This document shows, in pieces, positions 52,816 to 63,945 of a stretch of 64,000 nt of DNA. The DNA comes from Clusia tigrina. Taxonomy: Eukaryota; Arthropoda; Insecta; Diptera; Clusiidae. Location of the stretch: the NCBI GenBank assembly GCA_920105625.2, contig OV050030.1, forward strand, positions 88,941,652 through 89,005,651, written 5' to 3'. Under the pieces are notes generated by a model that ran no database searches, was not told where the DNA came from, and worked only from the letters and a program-made list of their open reading frames with translations. The translations under genes and the position numbers were made by a program. Numbering within the stretch: the stretch's first letter is position 1; every line of letters starts with the position of its first letter.

Positions 52816-54766
52816 TTTCTGAGGTCACGTCCTCCACGAATTTTTGTGTGAAGCGAACCTTATAATTCAACAAGTGCAGAGGATAGATTTCCTGGATTTT
52901 ACCCATTACAAATTCTGGTGCCTTTATACCATTATTCACAGAGGGGTTCAAGTATCTTTTCAATAAGGCTAGGAGGTTATTCTGATCATACTCCCTTTCT
53001 ACAATTGTATGTCTATGATACCCAGGGAATATAGATTGGAATTGATATGACGGCACTTCGTCCACACAAAAGAATATCTGATTTTTGAATGCATTTATAG
53101 GACCCTCCACGCTGGGTACCAAATTTTCCGCAGAACTTTCATGGCTATGAATGGTTCCAGTTAAAGAGTTCACGTTGGTCATTGGTGTTCTAGAGAGAGC
53201 ATCTGCTACCACGTTAGATTTCCCTGGTTTGTACCTAATTTCATAGTTATATTCCTCGAGAATCGCCTTCCACCTTTTCATCTTGACATTACTATTTTTG
53301 TTACTCAGTGCATATGTTAGGGGCTGGTGGTCAGTGTAAATTATAATTCTAGCAGTTCCATATAGGTAGTTTCTGAAGATATGTAGGGTCCACACTATAG
53401 CGAGCATCTCTCTCTCATTTGTAGCATAGTTTTCCTCCGTTTCCGACAACACTCTGGAAATAAATGCTATTGGCCTATCGTCCTGGCTAAGCACGGCTCC
53501 GAGGGCTACGTTGGAGGCATCGGTCGTTAGATGAAATTCTTTCTCGTAGTTTTGGTAAAAAAGCATAACTTCTCGAGATAATAAAGCCTCCTTTAAAGAA
53601 TCCATTGCCTTCATTTCCTTACAACCGAGTACTATTTTTACTTTGCTGGACTCGGACCTGGGAATTGAACCATTTGGGCCCCTCAGCATAACAGTTAGGG
53701 GTTTAGCTATATCGGCATAACCCTTTATGAATCTTCTATAGTAATTGCAAAGCCCCAAAAAAGATCTTAATTGCCTCAAAGTTTTAGGGTAAGGAATTCT
53801 TACCATGGCATCCACTCTGTCCTTTATTGTACTTATGCCACTCTCAGATACTTTGAAACCAAGAAATTCAACTTCTCTTTTAAAGAAGACGCATTTATCT
53901 AACTGCACTCTCATATTTGCCTCTGCCAACGTACAAAAGATTTCCTTCAAATGTTTAAAATGTGATTCTTCGTCTTTACTGAATATAATTATGTCATCGA
54001 TATAGACATAACAAGTCCTTCCGATGAAGTTTCTTAGAATATCATCCAATGCTCTCTGGAATATTGATGGGGCATTTTTTAATCCAAACGGAAGCCTTGT
54101 GAACTCGTACTTCCCATTGTTCACTGAGAATGCCGTTTTCTCGATGTCTTCTTGCCTGAGCAGTATTTGATGAAAACCACTTTTCAGATCAATTACCGTA
54201 AAGAATTTGTTGCCGCCCAGTTGAGATAAAACTTCCCCAACTTCTGGTATTGGATATTTGTCTGCTACAGTAACCGCATTTAATTTTCTAAAATCCACTA
54301 CGACTCTGTACTTCCTCTTTCCAGATGCATCCTCTTTTTTCGGCACGACCCATATGGGTGAATTATAGGGAGAAAGAGATGGTCTTATGATCCCGTCTTT
54401 TAATAATTTGCTTATTTCTTCCTCGACAACATTTTTCAGAGCCATTGGGTAAGGATAGTTTCTTGTGTAAGTAGGCTCGTCCGTGGTTGTTCGAATTTCA
54501 CCCTGTACTCTCGTTGTGTAAGTTAATTGTTCATCAGGATCTGCAAAAAGATTCTTGTGAGATTCTATGATTTTCATCATAGTTGGTGTTTGATTCTCAG
54601 AAAGGTGTTCAACTCGTATTTCCAGATTGTTCACGTCCTGCGACATATATTGGTAAATTGGTATTTTCATACCATTCGTTATTGTAAAGTAATTATCAGC
54701 TGTGTGAATGATTGCAGAAAGTTCCTTCAAGGTATCATTACCTAGTATTGCATCAAAAGTCCGCAA
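52784..54766 (-). pseudogene. pol: pol: reverse transcriptase and RNase H (660 codons open)
   Basis: A long undamaged stretch. Reverse transcriptase motifs: SPYNSPIWVVPKK, FRKLNAVTV, FTVIDLKSGFHQI, LPFGLKNAPSIFQRAL and CYVYIDDIIIFSK (near residue 250). RNase H follows with TDASNVALGAVLSQ, NEREMLAIVW and YTDHQPLTYAL. The start region is the end of protease. Broken only at its borders. Confidence 0.92.
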
Positions 54767-55157
54767 TCCAGGTAGAAGGAAAAATTTAATAGGTTCAATA
54801 GAATCACCAAATATCCTTAGTAAGGTGTGGTGTGTAATTTAGCGCAGAAGTAGTCGCAATTTTTTTGAGGATTATTTGCCAGATCAGACTTAATATAATT
54901 CTTATTGCTACCAGTGTCCAGAAGGAATTTCAGTATTTTTCCGTTCCCCGTTCTTATCTTAAAGTATGGTAACGAGGAACTGTTTAACCAAAAAAATTAA
55001 GATCTTCAGTAGAAAAATCTTCCACTAGACTGTCCGAGGTTTTTACGTCCTCTCCTGAATAGTGTGTTAGTTCATTAATATATTCATTATTGGCCACATC
55101 CATGTATTCATTTATATCCGGTACACCTCCTACAGCTCCTTCGAGTGTTTCAATTTC
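54767..55157 (-). pseudogene. pol: pol: protease region, frameshifted
   Basis: The minus strand encodes KFLLDTGSNKNYI near 54930, the aspartic protease active site, but in a frame not continuous with either the reverse transcriptase or gag frames. Confidence 0.65.
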
Positions 55158-56388
55158 TTAGTCAATTTTTGGATTATCCACTTCGCTGCCTCCTCTGTTG
55201 CAATTACCCTCTGTTCTTAAATGAAAGTTTCGTTGAGCCTTGTTGATTGGTCCTTGGAACGTACCTTCATAAGGCCTCTTATAACCATTATTGACCGGCG
55301 GTCTGTTGGCATAATTTATCTGCCTAGATTGGATGGACCGATCAATTTCCATCGGTTCCGGATTTGTAGGATATTGTTGATAATTTCGCGGATATCCTTG
55401 AGGTCTTTGATTCATGTTAGTGAACTGGTAATTTTGTTGACGGGGTTGATACTGAATATTCGGCCCATTCCTTGGCTTTGGTATGAATCGTGGTGGCAAT
55501 TGTGGTCTGGTTGGAGCTCCCCCATGAGCGAGTTCAGGATAAAAAATATTTCTGAGGATTTCGTTTGTATCCCTGCGCGTTTGGCTTAGGTATCTGCCCG
55601 TGAGCATGATGCATCCGATAAGTCATATTGTCCAATTTTAAACAGATGTGTAATGCCTGTGGCAAAGATGTGGGTTCCTTGACGCTTAATAGTCTTGGCA
55701 AATCGCCTTTCAGCCCACGCACGAAGGTATCAAGTGCTTTTTCTCTATAAGCGTTTATCATTGAAGAAAGGCTACCTGTGTCCAGTTCAAGACAAGTTAT
55801 CTTGTCCAATATTAGTGATAGGTGTTGGTACACCGCTTGATAGAATTCTGTTATGGTTTTGTGTCCTTGACACATGGTTGTCATCTGATATTCAAGTGTA
55901 CCAATATCTCTCCTATCGGAGTAATGCATCATGAGACACTTTCTTATCTTGACCCAGTCTAGAGGTGTTCTGTATGAATCAAGAGCAGTGTCTGCTTCCC
56001 CAGTAATTTTTGTCCGTATTGTATGGAGAATGGCAAAATATCTTCCAGTACCTTTAATGCTTTCGAAGAGCTCCAGTACCCTTTCTACCGATTTCCGCCA
56101 TGAACCGAATTCGCCCGCAATTCCCGAAAATTCTCTTAGTGATCTAACAATATCGGGAATTTTGTCCAATTCTTCGATACGAATTGCTCCTATAGGTTGA
56201 TCCCCTCCTTCATCAGGGGTGTCCTGTTTGAAGTAATCCAACACTATAGTTCTAACTTCCTCCTTTTGAGCTTGAGAGAGTCCACTGGAACTAGTGCTAG
56301 GCCTCTGTGGTTGGCTCATTGTGAGGGTTCTACTTAGTCTGTCCGTAATCTCTTCGATACTGTCAACTGGCATACTCTCTTTTAACAA
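55158..56388 (-). pseudogene. gag: gag
   Basis: Frames 55534-56388 and 55158-55607 overlap with a frameshift near 55560-55600. The first is a typical errantivirus gag core (EFGSWRKSVERVLELF and following helices); the second is Pro/Gln/Asn/Arg-rich without CCHC knuckles, as is usual in errantivirus gag. Confidence 0.82.
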
Positions 56389-57371
56389 TATTTTTTCGGA
56401 ACTTTTTCACAAAAAAAGGAAAGGAATAGGATGGACTAAGGAGCGTTTTGTTTCGCGAATAAATATAAAATAGCAATGAATATGTAATCTTACAATCTGC
56501 CACTCACCTTACAATCACCATGACTTTTTTCCACTGATGCCGTTGATGCTGTTTGCGTCGTATGAATTTTTTCTTTCGAAAATTACAATTTCACTATTCT
56601 TTTTTTAACAACTTTTTTCCAATTTCTTCTTATTAATTTTTTTATATATTTTTCTTATTAATTTTCGGTTTTTTCTTAAGCTCAAACAAATTTTTTCAAT
56701 TTCAGTTTTTTTTCTTTTTAATAATAATTTCTTAATATTTCTTCACATTTATCATTTATTTTTAATTTTATTTTTTATTTACTAATTCTTTTTTTTCACA
56801 ATGATAATTTCTTTTAATTTCTTCACACTTATTTATGTTTAATTTTCCTTTTCATTTAATAATTTATTCTTTCAATGATAATTTCTTTTAATTTCTTCAC
56901 ACTTATTTATGTTTAATTTTCCTTTTCATTTAATAATTCTTTTGTCAATGATAATTTCTTTTAATTTCTTCACACTTATAACTTATTTTTAATCTTCTTT
57001 TTTTCTAAATAATATTTAATTCTTTTCCTTTTAATAATAATTTCTTTCTTTTAAATAAATTTCCTCACTTTCTTAGATTATTATTTTTTCTTTAATAAAG
57101 TCACAATTTTATATTCTTAGGATTCTATAATTTATTTTCACAAACAATTTAAGCATTTACTTCACAATTTCCATATTTTTTAAAGTTCTTAAACACTACA
57201 GAGAGACTGCTGATGATCCCGTGATCACCTCCCGTTTGCGTGGACTACTAGGGCGCGTCCTTTTCTCACTCTAAACGGTGAGCCGGAATTGTTGGACCTT
57301 TTTCTGGGTTAAACCTCTTCGTCCTTACTTGCCTATCGTCTCAGGCAAATGTGTGCAAGGATACAAAAGAG
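56389..57371 (-). other. Long 5' leader of the second gypsy element
   Basis: Nearly 1 kb between the primer-binding site and gag. It is A-rich on the sense (minus) strand with no coding frame and contains three tandem ~73-bp repeats (56799-57000). Confidence 0.7.
56799..57000 (-). repeat. Three tandem ~73-bp repeats in the gypsy leader
   Basis: Each unit starts CAATGATAATTTC(TTTT)AATTTC on the plus strand; copies begin near 56799, 56873 and 56946, the third being shorter. Confidence 0.85.
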
Positions 57372-57389
57372 GTCCCTGCTCGGGCGCCA
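57372..57389 (-). other. Primer-binding site (tRNA-Lys type)
   Basis: TGGCGCCCGAGCAGGGAC on the minus strand, directly after the 5' LTR. It is complementary to an 18-nt tRNA 3' end of the Lys type, which would prime minus-strand synthesis. Confidence 0.85.
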
Positions 57390-57799
<410 letters not shown>

Positions 57800-57911
57800 T
57801 AGCTGACCCCGTAGGCGTTGCCCTGCGTGAAATTATGTGTTTTGAAAAGAAAAGAAAGTTGAATTTATATTGTGTTGAAAATCATTTATTTGCGATTTTT
57901 CTACATTTTTT

Positions 57912-58514
57912 TCAATGTAACGCAGCTTGATAAACAACATTTTTTGTTTTCTGTTCCGGTGCGTAAATGTGCAGAGAAGATGGTTTTCCAACTCGTGAAC
58001 ACGCCAAGTATAGCTGGCCGTGTGAAAAACATGGCATTTCCAGATTTAGGCCACACACTTCCAGCGACTGTGACCTGTTGATTGTCATCGCAAATGCAAG
58101 TTTCACTGGAAACTGAATACGTTTGAACTGAAATGGCAAATCGTTGGAACTCAAAGGAATTCGTGGAATCAAGCATTCTGCCCCCTTGTAAGTCCCTTTC
58201 AAAATTCTTGCAACTATCACATTATTCGATAGCTGCGCCACAATCAGTCGGGTTCCATTACACAGTTTCGGCGCATGAAGACTGCGAAGCATAATAATGA
58301 AAGATCCAACTTTGAGACGCAAATGATGCGGCGGCATGCCAGGCAAATTCAAAGAATTTAGAAATTCCACTGGATAATTCACGGCTTCGTCTTCATTTTC
58401 CACACGATCTATCGATTTGTATGAGCGCAAATCTCCCGGAATTTGACTTTGAATCGTCCAGTTTAAGTCATTAACATCGGTATTTTTAGCAGCTAAAATT
58501 GCGAGTGCACTCAA
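57912..58514 (-). pseudogene. Helitron 2 helicase C-terminus
   Basis: Pif1-type helicase end: [32 protein letters not shown] and [12 protein letters not shown] (motif VI region). Homologous to 46684-47169 in Helitron 1. Separated from the ATPase part by stops near 58515-58570. Confidence 0.88.
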
Positions 58515-58569
58515 CCAATCGTATTTACGATCATTTTGGCCAATGTTCGGATAAACATTCGAGATGAGT

Positions 58570-59961
58570 TCAGCTTTCGTTGAAGTGAATTTGACAAATA
58601 ACAGGTGGAATTGATATCAAACCCCTGGAAGTATCAACCGGAATTTGGCCATTTCCAATTCTTAGCAGTTCTTTAGAGAAAACTTCTGCGGTGCTATCCT
58701 GTTGCAGGAACAGTCGCATATTCATAGTCAATCGTATGGTTTTCACGTACCGCCACAAATACGATGACTGGAGATATGCGTTCAATTCATCCGCCGCTGT
58801 AGATTTCGGAATAACAGGAAGTGTTTGTCGAAAATCGCCTGCTAACAGTATCATTGCGCCACTAAAGCGACGATTATTATTCCGCAGATCTTTCGTTGAT
58901 CTGTCAAGTGCTTCTAGAGACCGTTTGTGAGCCATTGTGCACTCATCATATACTATCAGTTTACAATTCTTCAACACTTTTGACATTGCTGATTGCTTTG
59001 AAATTTTGCAAACAGGTGTTTCATTGATTTGCATGTTTAACGGAAGCTTCAGTGCCGAATGTGCAGTTCTTCCACCTTTTAGTAGAGTTGCAGCAATCCA
59101 AGTAGATGCGAGACCCAACGCAATGCCATTTTGAGATCGTATTGTTGCCAAAATCAATGATGTCAGGAACGTTTTCCCAGTTCCGCCGGGCGCATCAAGA
59201 AAAAATAGTCCACCGTTTCCATCATTGACAGCCTTCATCAATTCATCATACGCACTCTTTTGCTGCTCATTCAACAATGGAACATTTCTTTGTACTTGTT
59301 GTTCCAAAATTATTCTGTCGTATGCACGCTCATGTTCCAATTCACGATTCAGTTCATCTCTGATTTGACGATTTGGCGCTTGCATATGAATTTCAGTCAA
59401 TAGTTTGCCACTCATAAGCCAACACAAATCTTCAATCAACACCAATGCTTCATTGTAGATGTCATCGTTCATTTGAAATTCTGAATTCCATGTTGCCACT
59501 CGAATACGATGTAAAATGTCTTTGGCAATGTAATATTTGTACGTATGCCATAATGGACGCGGATTTGAAGGCTGACATGTCGAAATGATCATCGCGAAAA
59601 GTGTGCGAACTTCAGTGGCATGCGAAGTAGCTATCGCATCATCCATCGTTTGATTCCAGTGATTATCTTGTTCCAGCAATTGTAATGCTTCTCGAAAAGT
59701 TGCACACACCGTACCATTCACAGTACGCAATGACTCAAATGAAGTTGAACCGCGTACATTAATCAATAGCAACCGAAAGTAGAAGCAATCGTCGTTTTTC
59801 GGGTGGATTGTGTAAATTCGTCCTAATGCATTAGGTGAGAACACACCTGGATGTCCATCTACTGGATGTCCATTTACTTGCTTTCTGCGTAACCATTTCT
59901 TCGACGATGCATTCCATGTATAATATAGAGGAATAAAGCAATGTTCTCGCAAACGGATCAC
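58570..59961 (-). pseudogene. Helitron 2 helicase ATPase domain
   Basis: A 463-codon frame with Walker A (APGGTGKTFLTSL, about 59170-59195), Walker B-type YDECTM (near 58940) and LAGDFRQTLPV (near 58830). It unwinds DNA during Helitron movement. The N-terminal part overlaps the Rep end in another frame, marking a frameshift near 59960. Confidence 0.9.
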
Positions 59962-60688
59962 TGGCGCAAGTTGAGAAAAAACTCGTCAATGTTGTTGCTG
60001 GTGGTGTTTCCGCTCGCCGTACTGCATTCTCTGGGTTGAAATACACTCTTTGGCAATTCTCCAAATAAGCTGCGAGATGCACAACAGTCGGAAAACGCTC
60101 ATGAATTACAAAAAAAAATATTCTCCAAAGCGCTTCATTGCAGTTCAAGTATCGACCCGTTTGATACTTGCTGATCTCATCTCGTTCAAGGCCAATAACC
60201 GCCATGTCGCTTCCTTTGGTGACGTACCTGCAAACGTACTTGATCGATTTCACAGAACTGCAATATAAGTTGATATGAGTTTTGAATGTCTTAGACAATA
60301 TTGGCGAATATGGTACGATCCATGTGTTGTCAACTTCGATATTCACTCCTCTAAATTGAATCCTGAATGTTCTGCAATTGTTGTCTGATGAGCGACGCCA
60401 ATAGAGTGGATATCCCTCATTTCCAGTTTGCGTTTCCGAAAGAAAAGCACGTGGATAGAGTTTCGTGCATTTATTTTCAGACATACAAACCGAAGTGGGA
60501 TTGTAGTGTCCGCAAGGTCCATGAACCATATTGGTTTTCACCACTTCGTATAATTCTGGATCTATCTCTGGATCAGGAATTTCCGCAGAAATGATGTCAT
60601 CAATTTGATCTGGTGTAATCTTGTCCACCATCCAAAGAAGAATATGTGCGTGCGGCAAACCTCTTTTTTGCCACTCAACAGAGTACAT
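59831..60688 (-). pseudogene. Helitron 2 Rep domain, second half
   Basis: Starts MYSVEWQKRGLPHAHILLW (HUH motif near 60640-60670) and includes GSDMAVIGLERDEISKYQTGRY, where the catalytic tyrosines are expected. Separated from the preceding Rep piece by a stop-containing frameshift at 60688-60700. Confidence 0.88.
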
Positions 60689-60694
60689 CTAGCA

Positions 60695-61348
60695 TCAAAC
60701 AGCACCATATATACATTGCTTCACGATAAAGTCCATCAAATATCGTAGCTGTTGTTTGAAAACTCGTGCTGTGACATCGTGACGATCGCTTGCTGATTGA
60801 CCGCGATTCAATAATTCCGTTATCTGTGGGCATTTTGGATTGCAAGTGAATGCAACAAACAAATCCGGCCGTCCATAATTCCGCACGTATGTCATCGCAT
60901 CCTGCGAGTACTCGTGCATGTGCCTTGGGCTGCCAATGTATGTTGATGGCAAAATCGTGAGTCGGCCAAGGTTTGTCACATCTTTATCGCTATTGACCGC
61001 ATCTCGCAAGTGAATATACTCTTCAGATCGAAGCTTGGTCTAATTGAAGCGAATCAAATTGAGTCGTTCTGTCTCCATCGTCACGTACACATCAACTGCA
61101 TACTGTTGAAATAATCGGCGATATCTCAAGAGATGGTTGTCAATTCCTTCGCGAATCATCAATCGATACGCGTAAAATTTCATTGCACTGACCTTCTTAT
61201 TTTTATCGACACCTAAAAGTTAACAAAAAATGAAGTTACAATCAAGAGTGTTTGTTTTTGTTTTACTAACCATTGGCAGGATTGATCATGTTGTATCTGA
61301 AGTGATATCCATCTTCACCACTGCAGAACATAAGCGGATATTGTAGTG
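60695..61348 (-). pseudogene. Helitron 2 Rep, first half, with intron 2 and one nonsense codon
   Basis: Homology starts near 61348 (YPLMFCSGEDGYHF), is interrupted by a predicted 58-nt intron (61213-61270), resumes VDKNKKVSAMKFYAYRLMIREG and continues through a TAG near 61038 (where a Gln codon is likely) into 60695-61009 (YIGSPRHMHEYSQDAMTYVRNYGRPDLFVAF). Confidence 0.82.
61213..61270 (-). other. Predicted spliceosomal intron (58 nt) in Helitron 2
   Basis: On the minus strand it begins GTTAGTAAAAC and ends TTAACTTTTAG. Removing it joins INPAN to GVDKNKK in frame; keeping it gives an immediate TAG. The exon reading matches known RepHel order. Confidence 0.75.
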
Positions 61349-62488
61349 AGTCCTACGATCGATGAGTTTCATTGATTCGCTCTAATGCATCTCCAGCTCG
61401 GCGTTTAATGACAATATCACGGGATTCTAAATTATCGCCAACAACAACAATTGATATTTCATCGGCCGTCGTGCATTATATTACCGTTCATGAGTGCCTG
61501 CTGGTCGTTTGTCCGCTTTTATGACGATTCTGTGATCATCAGATGGCATCCTTTCTAACGAAGTTTTGAATAATCGAATTCGTTGTGTTCATGCACCATT
61601 TCTTGCAATTGCTGCACAATTTCTCTCTTCGTCGCATTGAAAATTGCACAACGTCGATTCACTTCTACATTTAAATCTCCAAGGAAATATATTTGGAGAT
61701 ATTTGTGATCTTGATCAGGATGCGGCAACAGCGATCCAGCAAGAAGATAAATTTGCCCGTGAATCTGTATAGTTGCAGACAAATATGTTAATTTCTGTAT
61801 TTTGTTGGCGAGATAATAAGTGTTAGATTGTTGGTGAACTAACTTTGAATGTGGAATTGTAATTATGTTCATTCACAATTTCCCCACCAAACGACGTCAT
61901 TTAAAAACAATCGTTATACATCGTGGAATTTTGTAAAAAATGATTCGAATTTGGTGATTCACCGTAAAGCAACGACCGCAATGGTTCTGGTGGAGGATGT
62001 AACTCTGGTAATTTCACTTTTCCGCTTGCGCAACACAATCCGGCCAGTTCCTTTGGAAATTTCAGTGCATCGCAATGCGGGCAAACCACAGACATCGAAC
62101 CAAATCGAACTGATCCGTGCGCACCGTATTCAATGTCCGGCTCATAACGAAAGGCTGCTCGTTCGATATTCAAATTCGGCAATCGTTGTTGTTGCTGGCG
62201 TTGTCGGTGAGCAGCCAAACGTTGTTCTCTTGCTTCATGAATTTCCTGAGCACGAACTTGTCTTCTTCTCAATCGTTGTTACTCATTGTAAGCTTCGTGA
62301 GCCTCTTGTGATTGTCGCGCACGATGTTCAATCATTCCGATTCGAGCAGATTCCCTTGCAGTAGCATTTTCCTCTTCCGTACGTTGGTCCGTTGTACGTC
62401 GGGAACGCCGACCGATATTAGCGCGACCTCTTTGTGGCATCGTAACAAATTTCAATCTGTAATTGATCACTTTGTATGAAACACACAT
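61349..62488 (-). pseudogene. Helitron 2 RepHel N-terminal region, with intron 1
   Basis: Pieces: 62279-62488 (Arg-rich start, MPQRGRANIGRR), in-frame TAA near 62277, 61901-62272 (Cys region CPHCDALKF...CCASGKVKLPELHPPPEPL), in-frame TAA near 61900, then a predicted 79-nt intron (61765-61843) and 61555-61764 (IHGQIYLLAGSLLPHPDQ). Frameshifts near 61565 and 61480 follow before the YPLMF segment. Confidence 0.82.
61765..61843 (-). other. Predicted spliceosomal intron (79 nt) in Helitron 2
   Basis: On the minus strand it begins GTTAGTTCACC and ends AACTATACAG. Removing it joins STFK to IHGQIYLL. Helitron 1 has the same residues joined without interruption at 45068-45095, so the site is a presence/absence difference between two related elements. 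Confidence 0.8.
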
Positions 62489-62500
62489 AAAGTTTTCACG

Positions 62501-62903
62501 GAATAATTTTCAATAATTTACCTTTTGAATAGCCGAAATAAAGAAAGCAAACGACCGAATTTGAACGATTCAAATAATTTACAAATCAGCTTGTAAGAAC
62601 CAAAATCTTCTGTGGGAAATTTTGGTCCACATCACAGGTGACAAAGTCGCTATATACACACAAACACCATGAACAGCAGACCGACTAATTGCATCTTGGA
62701 AACGCCCACAATGCCAACCGAAACAACTGCAGTGAGAACCTAACGAAAAGAACTACAAGCATTGTAACCAATTAGCGCGGCCGTGGTAGGAGCGCAGATC
62801 AGCAGCAGCATATTAGACCAGTTGGAATAATAGCAATTATAACAAAAAACCCGACCACCACAGCCAACGATCTTGCCAATCAGCGCTATGCTTGCGAAGA
62901 GCG
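62501..62903. other. Unassigned sequence right of Helitron 2
   Basis: Contains the undetermined Helitron 5' end and unique sequence. No coding frame with known motifs. Confidence 0.4.
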
Positions 62904-63341
62904 AGGAAAAACACAGCGACGAGGAATACAACAAATACATGCCGGACAAGAGAAGGTGAGTGCACGAACTCAGCGGTGGAATTTGCCGAGGGCGCTCGCT
63001 CGGAAATCTTACACCAACAACACGAAGAAACGAGAGCGAAGCACAAGAGGGACAACGACAGAACAACCACCACGCCAACGACCAGCAAGCAGAAGGAGGA
63101 ATACAAACGAAATGCTGGTTGTCAGTTAAATTAAATATTTAACAACAACAAAAGGAAAACACAGCGACGAGGAATACAACAAATACATGCAGGACAAGAA
63201 AAGGTGAGTGCATGAACTCAGCTGTGGAATTTGCCGAGTGCACTCGCTTGGAAATTTTACACTAACAACACGAAGAAACGAGAGCGAAGCACAAGAGGGA
63301 AATGCTGATTGTCAGTTAAATTAAATATTTAACAACAACAA
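62904..63341 (+). repeat. Imperfect tandem duplication (247 and 189 bp)
   Basis: 62904-63150 and 63153-63341 are copies; the second lacks about 55 bp (counterpart of 63050-63110). Both end GTCAGTTAAATTAAATATT and both contain a perfect splice-donor consensus AAGGTGAGT (62953-62961 and 63201-63209). Confidence 0.9.
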
Positions 63342-63590
63342 CACTACAGGATTCCGGGACAGCGCTGCTGGCAAGCAACAATACTACGGGCTAACCAGGG
63401 ACCGTTGGAGCGAGGTGACTGACCGCCAGAAGTTGAAGGTGGCCCAAGGGCAAAAGACGGCAACACCAACAAGCCTGACTGCAACAACAACAAGCCTGCC
63501 ACAACAACAACAATCGACTACTGGCCAACGGAAGTAAAATCACACAACGGTGGCCTGCGAACAACAACATGTGTCAGCCGCTGCGACCTG

Positions 63591-63640
63591 GGACTATATA
63601 AACCACGTAGCCCAGGCAGTAGGTCTCTTCTTCGGACACC
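63591..63640 (+). promoter_or_regulatory. TATA-box promoter
   Basis: TATATAAA at 63595-63602 in a G+C-rich setting, with CAGT and a pyrimidine-rich TCTCTTCTTC start-like segment 16-30 bases downstream. It looks like an RNA polymerase II core promoter, for instance of an LTR or an element leader. The hairpin array begins about 75 bp downstream. Confidence 0.55.
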
Positions 63641-63697
63641 AGCATCCTGACTAACAACAGCTCTACGCCATACCAAGAACAATACGAACACAAAAGT

Positions 63698-63945
63698 TTA
63701 GCGAGAACATCTGGTTTTTTAATCGTTTTCTCGCTAAGCCATAGACAGACAGAGACTACAGGGATTCAGTGAGAGCCTCTGGTTCTTAATCGTTCTCCCA
63801 CTGAATCACTGAGACACATACGCAACCGAGACTTAGGGACTTAGGGGGAACCTCTGGTTCTTTAATCGTTTTCCCACTAAGTCATACAGAGACGATAGGG
63901 ACTCAGTGAGAGCCTCTGGTTTTTTAATCGTTCTCCCACTGAGTC
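63698..63945 (+). repeat. Array of four tandem hairpins with constant loop
   Basis: Four units, spaced 64-75 bp. Stem arms: 63698-63707/63728-63737; 63763-63771/63799-63807; 63838-63844/63877-63883; 63900-63908/63937-63945. Each encloses a loop of the form (C)CTCTGGTT(C/T)TTTAATCGTT. Arms differ between units but stay complementary within a unit, and an upper short stem (GAG/CTC or GGGAA/TTCCC) is kept. Spacers share CAGAGAC. The function is unknown. Confidence 0.85.

Noticed and set aside
56799..57000. CRISPR-like array
   Set aside because: The three ~73-bp units are adjacent tandem repeats without unique spacers, in an insect retroelement leader.
62740..63142. Overlapping frames of 60-112 codons in the duplicated block
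   Set aside because: They overlap on both strands in CAA/GAG-rich repeats and disagree between the two copies of the duplication.
63698..63945. Hammerhead or other known self-cleaving ribozyme
   Set aside because: The conserved hammerhead core (CUGAUGA and GAAA) is not present in any unit.
63698..63945. CRISPR or rho-independent terminators
   Set aside because: Spacing and constant loop rather than constant stem do not fit CRISPR, and the context is eukaryotic; T runs lie in the loop, not after the stem.
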